A stretch of DNA of 64,000 nucleotides. It comes from an uncultured Oscillospiraceae bacterium (lineage in GTDB: Bacteria > Bacillota > Clostridia > Oscillospirales > Oscillospiraceae). Numbering within the stretch: the stretch's first letter is position 1; each line of letters opens with the position of its first letter. This document shows, in pieces, positions 8,201 through 15,168 of this stretch. Under the pieces are notes generated by a model. The model was not told where the DNA came from, did not search any database, and was given only the letters and a program-made list of their open reading frames with translations. Both the position numbers and the translations under genes were made by a program. Location: contig CANQTW010000004.1 in the NCBI GenBank assembly GCA_947626845.1, forward strand, positions 1-64,000, written 5' to 3'.

Positions 8201-8401
8201 CTCAATTTGGGTCTCAATGTCTCCCCCGTTGTCCTTAACGTTCTCAAGTCCCCGCTCCACGACCTCCGCCACATACTTGGCCAGCACCTTCGCCGCCTCC
8301 GCCCCATCAATGGCGGCAGTCTCAACCAGCTTGTCCGTAGTGGCAAGTTCAGCGTCAAGAGATTTATTAATGACTTGTTCGTAAAGGCCGTTGGGAAGCA
8401 T
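5252..8401 (-). CDS. PLD nuclease - SF2 helicase - DUF3427 fusion protein
   Basis: The 1049-residue protein has three parts. A PLD-like nuclease module (about 125-285) carries HAKTY (220-224) and GSSN (238-241), the HxK...GSxN signature, once. The SF2 helicase has motif I ATGTGKT (345-351), a DEFH box (441-444), motif III LTATPER (466-472) and motif VI QQLGRGLR (647-654). A long C-terminal DUF3427-type region follows. One PLD motif per chain implies a dimer. Such helicases occur in defence islands and beside NUDIX genes. The function is likely DNA sensing or degradation, but it is not established. Start ATG 8401 follows GAGGTG. The gene leads a two-gene operon with the GIY-YIG nuclease. Confidence 0.85.
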   Translation of the reverse strand: MLPNGLYEQVINKSLDAELATTDKLVETAAIDGAEAAKVLAKYVAEVVERGLENVKDNGGDIETQIELVNRIVRDIAAGTNEGGFDGLSVAQQAEQLLALMERKNTVLAVDERAGIVRPETSIAQSSLFTGSLHEPQMYTELKKEIVSCDRIDMLVSFIKWSGLRLLMEELGDFTRRGGRLRVITTSYMGATDIKAIEELRKLPNTQIKVSYDTKRTRLHAKTYVFYRDTGFTTAYVGSSNLSNAAISSGLEWNVKVTKKDLPETIDKIEATFESYWNSGEFEYYDEGQQERLSRALKAEKYFDSNNAETYTVDVQPYSYQQEILDKLEAERAVRGYTRNLVVAATGTGKTVVSALDYRRFRRQNPGAPCRLLFVAHREEILRQSLYTFRAVLKDANFGEMFVGSTRTESLDHLFISIQTFNSRNFTEKTTADFYDYIVVDEFHHAAAPTYQKLLTYYQPKILLGLTATPERMDGKDILPYFSNRIAAEIRLPEAIDRKLLCPFQYFGVTDVVDLDSLRWTAGGYDRTELSNIYTISGLVAKRRADLVIESLLKYVTDIDDVKGLGFCVSVEHAKFMANIFNERGIPSMFLTGDSPDEERKDAKNKLVSGQVRFIFVVDIYNEGVDIPEVNTVLFLRPTESLTVFLQQLGRGLRLSEGKECLTVLDFIGQANKKYNFEDKFAALLTNTTRGVTREIRDGFISLPKGCYIQLERKAAKYILDNIRASYGNSAGLVSRIATFREDTGKELTFANFLDHYRLDPRSLYKFASFSRLCARADVRDEFTELLEETMTKAFARLSVIDSRRWIRFLLDLLPKLDNTDFSCLSPMEKCMLQMFYVTVWGKAAENWDSDEVLDNLHALSDSPVMLSELLELLRYQYQRIDFVDEAVDVGFDCPLDLHCTYTRDQILVAMDFLKPATVREGVKWLPEKKLDLFFVTLNKSDKDYSPTTMYKDYSINSQLFHWQSQSTTAENSPTGQRYIHHQEQGSRVLLFVREFKSDRITSGAEAYTYLGSARYVKHDGSRPMNITWKLYAPIPAKFLKKTNKLVVG

Positions 8402-8432
8402 AAGGACACCTCGATTCCCGCACTTTTTCAGT

Positions 8433-8461
8433 ATTATACCCTATGTTTCTGGCGATTTCAA
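8433..8461 (-). promoter_or_regulatory. Promoter of the helicase/GIY-YIG operon
   Basis: TTGAAA (8456-8461), 17 nt, TATAAT (8433-8438) on the minus strand, about 32 nt before the ATG. It is back to back with the fructosamine kinase promoter. Confidence 0.75.
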
Positions 8462-8489
8462 CAAGCAAAGTCCGTCACGCCGCAGTATA

Positions 8490-8518
8490 TTGAAAAAAAG
8501 CGCCGTTTGGGGTAAAAT
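8490..8518 (+). promoter_or_regulatory. Promoter of the fructosamine kinase gene
   Basis: TTGAAA (8490-8495), 17 nt, TAAAAT (8513-8518). The leader to the ATG at 8543 would be under 20 nt. Confidence 0.65.
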
Positions 8519-8542
8519 GGATTTACCAAATTGGTTTGGGTG

Positions 8543-9421
8543 ATGACAGTGCTTTGTGCGAACTCAATTGATAGTGCGATTTCTTCCCTTTTCGGCCCCT
8601 CGGTCAAGGTCGTTGACCGGCAGAGGGTGTCCGGCAGGGACATTAACCGTGCGTACAGTTTGGAGCTTTCCAGCGGTGAATGTGTGTTCCTCAAAAGCAA
8701 CCGGGCGGGGCTTCTGGATATGTTCACTGCCGAGGCTCACGGCATTGAGGCGTTGAGGGCAACCGGCACCATCGGCGCACCGGAGCCGCTGGCAGTCGGG
8801 ACAGACGAGAATAATGCTTTTTTGATCATGGAATACCTCTCCTCCGCCCCGCGTCGATCTGACTATTGGGAGACCTTCGGCCACGAACTTGCAATGCTCC
8901 ACCGTGCAAAGTGCGGGCCCCGTTTCGGCTTTCCAACCGACAACTATATTGGCTCCACGCCACAGCAAAACGCTCACATGGACAGTTGGGTAGCGTTCTT
9001 CCGCGAGCGCCGCCTCATCCCGCAGATGAAGCTCGCCTGGAGGCTTCTTGATGAGCGCACACGGCACAATCTCACCCGTATCACTGACCGCCTTGACACT
9101 CTTCTCCCGGAGCCGGCCTTTCCCTCCCTCATCCACGGTGATCTTTGGTCCGGCAACGCCCTCTGCGGCCCCGACGGCAAAGCGTGGATTTTGGACCCGG
9201 CGGCCTATGTGGGGCACTTTGAGGCGGAGCTTGCTATGACCGAGCTTTTCGGCGGTTTCCCGGAGCGCTTCTACCGGGCCTACGACGAAGTCAATCCCAT
9301 TGACCGAGGCTACGCAGACCGCCGCGACCTCTACAATCTCTACCACCTTCTCAACCACCTCAACCTTTTCGGCCTCTCCTATCTTTCCAATGTCTCGTCC
9401 ATCGCAAATCGTTACGCCTGA
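8543..9421 (+). CDS. Fructosamine kinase family protein
   Basis: The 292-residue protein belongs to the fructosamine/ketosamine-3-kinase family of aminoglycoside-phosphotransferase-like kinases. Visible features are VFLKSNRAG (ATP-binding Lys), FLIMEYL (hinge), the catalytic loop HGDLWSGN (about 198-205) and the metal-binding Asp in ILDPAAYVGH, then AMTELFGGFPERFYRAY. The enzyme phosphorylates protein-bound or free glycated amines and so allows deglycation in the cytosol. ATG 8543 is used. A TTG four codons upstream is possible, because the ribosome site (GGTTTGGG) is poor. A degraded copy of its 3' end lies at 14863-14955. Confidence 0.9.
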   Translation: MTVLCANSIDSAISSLFGPSVKVVDRQRVSGRDINRAYSLELSSGECVFLKSNRAGLLDMFTAEAHGIEALRATGTIGAPEPLAVGTDENNAFLIMEYLSSAPRRSDYWETFGHELAMLHRAKCGPRFGFPTDNYIGSTPQQNAHMDSWVAFFRERRLIPQMKLAWRLLDERTRHNLTRITDRLDTLLPEPAFPSLIHGDLWSGNALCGPDGKAWILDPAAYVGHFEAELAMTELFGGFPERFYRAYDEVNPIDRGYADRRDLYNLYHLLNHLNLFGLSYLSNVSSIANRYA

Positions 9422-9524
9422 TCCGCCTTATTTTGCTTATACCGTCGCAAATTTTGACGCATACTCACCCTGTTTGGCACCGCCAAATTGCAGTGCATTA
9501 TCAATTCAAACCCGCATTCCACCC

Positions 9525-9553
9525 TTTACATTCAGGGTCGATACGGGTATAAT
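9525..9553 (+). promoter_or_regulatory. Promoter of the lipoprotein/aldo-keto reductase operon
   Basis: TTTACA (9525-9530), 17 nt, TATAAT (9548-9553), about 36 nt before the ATG at 9589. Confidence 0.65.
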
Positions 9554-9588
9554 TGATATTGCTCAATAAAAAATTTGAAAGGCATCCT

Positions 9589-10065
9589 ATGAAAAAACTC
9601 ACGATTTTACTGCTCCTCCCCGTCATGCTCCTCACTCTTACAGCGTGCTCTGGTGGGGAGGCGCAAGAGGAGACATCCACAACAGGCAAGGAGGAAAATG
9701 TGATGGTCGGGACATTGAAAATGAAGATCGCCGACACGGACGTTTCAGTGGAATGGGAGGACAATGAGTCCGTCGTGGCCCTCCGAAAGCTTGCGCAGAA
9801 CGGACCACTCACGGTACAGATGTCCATGTATGGCGGGTTCGAGCAGGTGGGATACCTGGGAACGGACTTGCCACGAAACGACGTGCAAACCGTGACGAAG
9901 TCCGGCGACATCGTGCTCTACTCCGGCAACCAGATCGTGGTGTTCTACGGCTCCAACTCCTGGGCGTACACGCGGCTCGGACATATCATGGACAAATCGG
10001 ATGAGGAGATGGCCCAGCTGCTCTCAAATGGCGACGTGGTCATCACCCTGTCCCTGGAGGAGTGA
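9589..10065 (+). CDS. Lipoprotein with cyclophilin-like fold domain
   Basis: The 158-residue protein opens with a lipoprotein signal, MKKLTILLLLPVMLLTLTAC, with the lipid-modified Cys at residue 20. After a short Ser/Thr/Glu linker comes a domain of about 120 residues (MVGTLKMKIADTDVSVEWED, then SMYGGFEQVGYLG, NQIVVFYGSNSWAYTRLG) matching the small bacterial cyclophilin-like proteins of the TM1367 type. It is exported and membrane-anchored. Only 7 nt separate it from the reductase gene, so they are co-transcribed. Such cyclophilin-like proteins often neighbour flavodoxins and aldo/keto reductases. Their activity is undefined. Confidence 0.82.
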   Translation: MKKLTILLLLPVMLLTLTACSGGEAQEETSTTGKEENVMVGTLKMKIADTDVSVEWEDNESVVALRKLAQNGPLTVQMSMYGGFEQVGYLGTDLPRNDVQTVTKSGDIVLYSGNQIVVFYGSNSWAYTRLGHIMDKSDEEMAQLLSNGDVVITLSLEE

Positions 10066-10072
10066 GGTACAT

Positions 10073-11173
10073 ATGGAATATCGCACACTGCCCCACGGCG
10101 GCGAGAAGATAAGCGTCATCGGCCTTGGCGCCGGGAGCCTTTCCGGCACGAAAGATGAGATGGTCGCAGTGCTGAACGCCGCCATCGAGAATGGCATCAA
10201 CTATTTCGACCTGGCCCCGTCCGTTGAAGCGCCCTTGCACGCCTACTCTGAGGCCTTCGCCGGGAGGCGTGACAAGGTCCTCACTCAGATGCACTTCGGC
10301 GCGATCTATAAAACCGGCGAGTACGGCTGGACTTGCGACCTTGACGAGATCAAGGAGCAGATTGCCTGGAATTTCCGCACCCTCAATATGGATTATACGG
10401 ACTTCGGCTTCATCCACTGTGTTGACGATATGGAGGATCTGGACGAGGTTCTGAACGGTGGGCTTTGGGACTACATGAAGGGCCTCAAGGCGGACGGCGT
10501 CATCCGTCACCTGGGTTTCTCCTCCCACGACCCCACCATCGCAAGGCGGGTCCTGGACACCGGGCTCATCGACTTATTCATGTTCAGCATCAACCCCGCC
10601 TACGACTACCAGAAGGGCGAGTACGCCATCGGCGAGGTCGCCCAGCGTGCCGCCCTTTACCGGGACTGTGAGAGGATGGGCGTGGGCATCTCCGTGATGA
10701 AACCCTTCGCCGGAGGCCAGCTTTTGGACGAAAAGCGCTCCCTTTTCGGCCACGCCCTCACCCATGTTCAGTGCTTCCAGTACGCCTTGGACCGCCCCGC
10801 CGTGCTGACGGTGCTCCCCGGTGTCCGGGACATGGCGGACCTTGAAACCGTGCTCCACTACGTGGACGCCGCACCGGAGGAGATGGATTATTCGGACATC
10901 AGCCGCTTTACGCCACGGGATGCCGAGGGCGTGTGCGTCTACTGCAACCACTGCCAGCCCTGCCCCGCCGGCCTGAACGTCGGCCTCATCAACAAATACT
11001 ACGACCTTGCCCGCGTCGGCGACGAGCTGGCCCGTAACCACTACCTCAACCTTCCCCTCCACGCCGACGCCTGCCTCCACTGCGGACACTGTGAGAGTCG
11101 GTGTCCCTTCCATGTGAAGCAGGAGGACCGTATGCGTGAGATCGCGGAGTATTTTACTTCTAACGTAACCTGA
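10073..11173 (+). CDS. Aldo/keto reductase with C-terminal 4Fe-4S ferredoxin domain
   Basis: The 366-residue protein has an N-terminal aldo/keto reductase TIM barrel (MEYRTLPHGGEKISVIGLG, NYFDLAPS, a DFGFIHCVDD strand). The C-terminal iron-sulfur domain has two Cys groups, CVYCNHCQPCP and CLHCGHCESRCP, as in the YccK/YeaE-like Clostridial reductases. The family uses NAD(P)H, and the ferredoxin tail may exchange electrons with ferredoxin. ATG 10073 follows GGAGTGAGG within the end of the lipoprotein gene. The substrate is unknown. Confidence 0.88.
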   Translation: MEYRTLPHGGEKISVIGLGAGSLSGTKDEMVAVLNAAIENGINYFDLAPSVEAPLHAYSEAFAGRRDKVLTQMHFGAIYKTGEYGWTCDLDEIKEQIAWNFRTLNMDYTDFGFIHCVDDMEDLDEVLNGGLWDYMKGLKADGVIRHLGFSSHDPTIARRVLDTGLIDLFMFSINPAYDYQKGEYAIGEVAQRAALYRDCERMGVGISVMKPFAGGQLLDEKRSLFGHALTHVQCFQYALDRPAVLTVLPGVRDMADLETVLHYVDAAPEEMDYSDISRFTPRDAEGVCVYCNHCQPCPAGLNVGLINKYYDLARVGDELARNHYLNLPLHADACLHCGHCESRCPFHVKQEDRMREIAEYFTSNVT

Positions 11174-11225
11174 AAGACAGTATTTGACTTAATAAACCAT
11201 ATTAGAAGTTAATGAAGGTCTGAAA

Positions 11226-11738
11226 ATGAGTTTACTTTCAATTGCAAGTGAAAAATCCCGCCAGCGCGGGTATGAGTATTTTACGGAAAACAAAGTAATC
11301 TCCGCAAAAGGTACCGGTTCCGCAAGCTTTGTTGGAACTGTTCGGGGCAGTGGGTCAGCGGAATATCATGTCTCCATTGACCTTGAACACCCCAGAAAAT
11401 CCTCCTGTGACTGTCCGTTTGCCGCTGGAAGATCGCGTATTTGCAAGCACATGATCGCACTCTATTTTACCGTGTTCCCTAACGAGGCGGAAAAACACCG
11501 CATCGAGGAGGAGCGCAGACTTGCGGAAATCGAGCTCGAAGAGGAGTTTAAGTTTAAGCAGGACGAAGTTGTTATCACGTATTTATTGCGGATGTCAAAG
11601 AACGAACTGGTCAACTTGGTGTCCTCGCTTCTCCAATTGCTTCCCGACTGGCAGTATGACTTATTTATAGACGAACTGTTTGACAACAATGAGGACTGTG
11701 AAAATGACGGGGAATTTGAAGATGACAATAATGCGTAG
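11226..11738 (+). CDS. SWIM zinc-finger domain protein
   Basis: The 170-residue protein has an N-terminal AEYHVSIDLEHP strand pair leading into a SWIM zinc finger, CDCPFAAGRSRICKHMIAL (CxC...CxH). After it comes a charged Glu-rich helix (EEERRLAEIELEEEFKFKQDE) and a highly acidic tail (DNNEDCENDGEFEDDNNA). SWIM proteins bind nucleic acid or protein partners, often with SNF2 helicases, but none is adjacent here. ATG 11226 follows GAAGG at weak spacing. The gap of 52 nt after the reductase gene has no clear terminator, so it may be the third gene of that operon. Confidence 0.8.
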   Translation: MSLLSIASEKSRQRGYEYFTENKVISAKGTGSASFVGTVRGSGSAEYHVSIDLEHPRKSSCDCPFAAGRSRICKHMIALYFTVFPNEAEKHRIEEERRLAEIELEEEFKFKQDEVVITYLLRMSKNELVNLVSSLLQLLPDWQYDLFIDELFDNNEDCENDGEFEDDNNA

Positions 11739-11807
11739 AAATTGAGGAGCATATGCAATCCTGTTACATATCTCCGTTCCTTCCCCTCCCCTCAAGCTAC
11801 AATACAC

Positions 11808-11845
11808 CCACTCCCTCACCCGGCCCCTGCCGGGTGAGGGAGTGG
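11808..11845. repeat. Extragenic 17-bp perfect palindrome
   Basis: CCACTCCCTCACCCGGC (11808-11824), loop CCCT, and its exact complement (11829-11845). No U-tract follows. The CTCCCTCACCCGGC motif looks like a mobile palindromic repeat rather than a terminator. The rest of 11846-12007 shows no gene. Confidence 0.6.
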
Positions 11846-12007
11846 CAGCTCCTGACCACATATTTCGCCACAGACAGGGGCGGAGACAGTGGACCGGGGC
11901 GGAGGGAAGAAGGGCGGAGAGTATTTGAATCGCGGCAAAAACTATCAAAAAGCAACGGAAATGTCCGGAAAAAGTTTTATAAATCGGTTCAAATACAGGT
12001 TGTTTGC

Positions 12008-12175
12008 CCATGACGGCATAAATCTTACACGATATATGCTTTCTCCGTCGTAAAATCAGGCTGTTTTCTTTGATTCGTTCTCGTTGTAAAACTCGCAGTA
12101 TATCTCTTAATCCGCAAACGGATTTCCGCTTGAATATCCTGCGAACTCAAATTCCGCCATATCCCATTTTTTCAA
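12008..12175 (-). pseudogene. Decayed DUF5060-type glycoside hydrolase N-terminus
   Basis: GGAGG (12181-12185) overlaps the stop of the rhamnosidase gene and is followed by TTG (12173-12175) and the frame MKKWDMAEFEFAGYSSGNPF, then AD and a stop (12107-12109). The same frame continues EIYCEFYNENESKKTA, stop, FYDGESIYRVRFMPSW. The pattern NPF.D...F.....GFYDG...Y.VRFMPS is that of the DUF5060 domain at the start of DUF4038 glycosidases. Two in-frame stops and an abrupt end near 12008 show that it is a remnant. It was probably the next gene of the rhamnosidase operon. Confidence 0.65.
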
Positions 12176-12187
12176 AAAAGCCTCCAA

Positions 12188-14602
12188 TCAAACCATTTTC
12201 GTATTGCACGGTACGGACACCGTTACCGCGCCGTTTTCATATTTGACACTTATCTCGCCGCGCACGCTGTTATATATACATTCAAATCCCGATATAAAAT
12301 CGTCGCACGAGGGAGAAACGGTTACCGTTTTAAATGCGTCATCGCTTTTTATTCCCGCGACTTCGGTAAAGAACCATTCCATAATATGCCCCATCATATC
12401 GTGGTTGCGGCTGCGCGCGTCGTCGCGCCAGAACTCCGGCAGTGTCGTTTCGCCCATGTTCACGAAACGCAGATACGACGGGTGATTTTCCCTTAAAATC
12501 ATATCGTAAATTATATCGTTCCGTCCAGCTTTTGCGAGCGCGCGGAGGATATACACAAGCCCGATCTCGCCGCATTCAAGGTGCTTTCCCGCGCTTACTC
12601 GTACAAGCGCGTTCTGCACGTCAGATTTGTTTTCATCAGGCACAAGCCCGAAACAAAGCGGTATCGCCTGATTCGCCTGCGTGATTTCGCCCGTTTCGTA
12701 ATCGCGGTAGCCGTCCTTTGTCAAAAGCGATTTATTGTAATGCGCCTTGACATTTTCCGCTTGCTCAGTAAATTCATCGGTTTTTCCGAGAATATCCGCG
12801 ATTTCCGCCATTGTCATAAGGTCGTGATAATAAAACGCCGTTTCGATATTTTCACGGCTTCTGCCCTTGTTCTGCGCTATGCCCCAGTCGCCCAGACCCG
12901 CGCTGATAAATTTTTCGCCACCCGTTTTGCCGTACAGTCTGTTGTAGTCGTTATACTGCGCCGTCAGATATTCGATATATTTTTTCGCGGTTTCGTAATT
13001 TTCAGCCAAGACGCGCACATCTCCGTAAAAGCGGTACTGCTCATACGCCGCGAGTATGACCGAACTGCCCCACGGGATTATGTCCCAAAAGCTGCCCTCG
13101 CCGCCGTCGTAGAGAAATTTCGCGTAGCGCGACGCAATCGACGGAATAAGTCCGCTTTTGTATTCGTGGTAAAACTTGCTCTCGTCCGTATCAAATTCAT
13201 CCTCCGCGTACTGCGAATCGCGCATATCGGCGGCGATTTTCGACCACAGCGCGTCAACGTCCTTATTGTACATAACAGAGCGCGCCATTAAATGATTCGG
13301 CTCAAGCCAGCCGAGCTTTTCAATCGTCGGGCAGTCGGTATGCGAGTGGTTGAGATTGCTCTCGATTGCCTTTAATATAAGCGTGTAAATTTTATTTATC
13401 CGCTCGTCCGAGCAGTGAAAATATCCGACGTCCGCCGCCGACGAGGTGGTAAAATACGCCTTAAACTCGATTATCTGCTCATATTCCACGCCCTCGATTC
13501 TATACCACCGTGCGCCGTTTACCGAGAATTTCTGTTCAAATTCATCTGTGCCGCCGCTCAATGTAAGCACCGAATATGCGTCGACCGTCTGCGAAATATC
13601 TCCGTCCGCCGCGAGCTTTTCAACAGGAATAACCTTTACCCTCTGTCCGCGCACACCCTTGACCTTCAGATAAAATTGTGCCGACATATTCTGTCCGAAG
13701 TCAAAAATCATACGCTCTGTATCAACGCTTTGCGGCTCATAGCTGTATTTATGTATCACCGGCGGATACGTGAACGAAGCGACTTTCCCCTTCGGCGCGC
13801 TCACAATTTTCGCGGCTGCCCAATCGTATTCAATAGTGTTGTCAATATCCTCGCTGCCGTAAATATTCGCAAGCGTCGTTTTTGAGCGGCTTACCTCCCA
13901 CGATGTATCGGTTACGATATACTCGTCCCCGATTTTAAGCTGCGCCATAGCCGCGAGACACTCGCCAAACGGCACATAGCCCTTGTCCATAGTATAAAAA
14001 TACCGTGTTCCGCCCTCGTCGTCGCCGATATACCAGCCGTTCGCGGCTTCAATCGTAATTTCATTTTCGCCGTTCGCAACAAAATCGGTCACGTCGTAGG
14101 TCGAGTAATGGACGCGCTTGTTAAAATCGGTCTGGCTGCCCTCGTAAGCATAGGGACTTATGTTTTTTCCGTTTATTTTAACCTCGAACTGCCCCGGAAC
14201 GCATACGGACAGAACCGCCTTTTCGCCGCCTTGAACGCTGAATTTCCTCCGCGCGATAAATGGCTTTTTCGTACCGTTTCCGATCCACTCGCCGCGCCAC
14301 TCGCGGACGCCCGTAATAAAATACGCCGTTTCGGATATTTCCGCATTGTCGTTTTCGTCCCATGCGGTAACGGTGAAGCCGTATTCGGTCTGCTCGTTTA
14401 GCGAAAGCCTTATTTCGATATTGTTCTGCGCTCCCGATATCACCTTGCCCGTTGAATATACCGGCGCGCCGTTTTCGTAAATATCGATCCGGTACGCGGT
14501 TTGCATATCGTCTCCAGCGCCGTATTTCCACATCACGTTAAAGCTGTCCTCTACTCCCGTTTGAGTGTAGAAGTCCTGAATTTTGCAATTTATCGGCTTC
14601 AT
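12188..14602 (-). CDS. GH78-like alpha-L-rhamnosidase
   Basis: The 804-residue protein has the bacterial rhamnosidase layout: an N-terminal Fn3-like region (about 1-98), a beta-sandwich (REWRGEWIGNG, GKNISPYAYEGSQTDFNKRV, ANGWYIGDDEGGTR), then the (alpha/alpha)6 barrel. The motif DCPTIEKLGW (423-432) corresponds to the GH78 DCP.RE..GW segment with its acidic residue. It releases terminal L-rhamnose from plant glycans or glycosides. No signal peptide is seen, so it is cytoplasmic. ATG 14602 follows CGAGG. The codon choice and lower GC differ clearly from the neighbours, which suggests transfer. A decayed gene follows it. Confidence 0.85.
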   Translation of the reverse strand: MKPINCKIQDFYTQTGVEDSFNVMWKYGAGDDMQTAYRIDIYENGAPVYSTGKVISGAQNNIEIRLSLNEQTEYGFTVTAWDENDNAEISETAYFITGVREWRGEWIGNGTKKPFIARRKFSVQGGEKAVLSVCVPGQFEVKINGKNISPYAYEGSQTDFNKRVHYSTYDVTDFVANGENEITIEAANGWYIGDDEGGTRYFYTMDKGYVPFGECLAAMAQLKIGDEYIVTDTSWEVSRSKTTLANIYGSEDIDNTIEYDWAAAKIVSAPKGKVASFTYPPVIHKYSYEPQSVDTERMIFDFGQNMSAQFYLKVKGVRGQRVKVIPVEKLAADGDISQTVDAYSVLTLSGGTDEFEQKFSVNGARWYRIEGVEYEQIIEFKAYFTTSSAADVGYFHCSDERINKIYTLILKAIESNLNHSHTDCPTIEKLGWLEPNHLMARSVMYNKDVDALWSKIAADMRDSQYAEDEFDTDESKFYHEYKSGLIPSIASRYAKFLYDGGEGSFWDIIPWGSSVILAAYEQYRFYGDVRVLAENYETAKKYIEYLTAQYNDYNRLYGKTGGEKFISAGLGDWGIAQNKGRSRENIETAFYYHDLMTMAEIADILGKTDEFTEQAENVKAHYNKSLLTKDGYRDYETGEITQANQAIPLCFGLVPDENKSDVQNALVRVSAGKHLECGEIGLVYILRALAKAGRNDIIYDMILRENHPSYLRFVNMGETTLPEFWRDDARSRNHDMMGHIMEWFFTEVAGIKSDDAFKTVTVSPSCDDFISGFECIYNSVRGEISVKYENGAVTVSVPCNTKMV

Positions 14603-14634
14603 ATATATTATACCTCGAAATAATTGTTATTTGT

Positions 14635-14663
14635 ATTTTACCGTACTTCGCGGTTTATTTCAA
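14635..14663 (-). promoter_or_regulatory. Promoter of the rhamnosidase gene
   Basis: TTGAAA (14658-14663), 17 nt, TAAAAT (14635-14640) on the minus strand, 33 nt before the ATG. Confidence 0.6.
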
Positions 14664-14862
14664 GTAAATCTGTCGCTCAGTCTGCTTTTACCCGCTTTAT
14701 CGCGCGCAAAAATAAATGGTATTAATTCTCTTTTATCCTTATCTGTGAGCTTTTTCTCTTTATCGCACAGTTTTTTACTGTCCATTCAGGTCGAAGTTCA
14801 GCAATAACTATTATAATGGTTAGGAGTCATGGTGGCTACAAACTCGTTAACCGTGGCCCTCT

Positions 14863-14955
14863 CCACCTTTTTGGCCTCCCCTGCCTTTCCAGTATCTCGT
14901 CCATCGCAAAACGTTACGCCTAACCCGCCTTATTTTGCTTATACCGTCACAAAAT
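14863..14955 (+). pseudogene. Remnant of a second fructosamine kinase 3' end
   Basis: The reading HLFGLPCLSSISSIAKRYA-stop aligns with the end of the intact kinase (NLFGLSYLSNVSSIANRYA-stop). The 25 or so bases after the stop (CCGCCTTATTTTGCTTATAC) are the same as after the intact gene at 9421. Nothing of the rest of the kinase is recognisable upstream. The remainder of 14603-14862 and 14956-15009 holds only the rhamnosidase promoter. Confidence 0.75.
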
Positions 14956-15009
14956 TAGCGTTTTCGTAGAAGAAATCAGAGTTTAAATTTCAATATTCTA
15001 AGTACTTTC

Positions 15010-15066
15010 TTCTAAAAAAATATATACGCAACGCCGAGGTCACTGTTTTTACAGCCCTCGGCGTTG
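15010..15066 (-). terminator. Terminator of the SLH protein gene
   Basis: CAACGCCGAGG (15029-15039) pairs with CCTCGGCGTTG (15056-15066), with a further CTGT/ACAG helix inside. On the minus strand it is followed by CGTATATA and seven T. A second GGGGTT/AACCCC stem lies at 15077-15094. Confidence 0.75.
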
Positions 15067-15168
15067 TACTGTTTTGCGGGGTTTGCTGCAACCCCAATGT
15101 TATTTTAGTTGACTTTAAAAATGTCTCAGTTTATCGCTATGAAATGCGGTGTACAGGCGAGCGTTTGT

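Noticed and set aside
7163..8515. 450-codon plus-strand frame opposite the helicase gene
   Set aside because: It has no recognisable domain, and it overlaps the helicase motif region and both divergent promoters.
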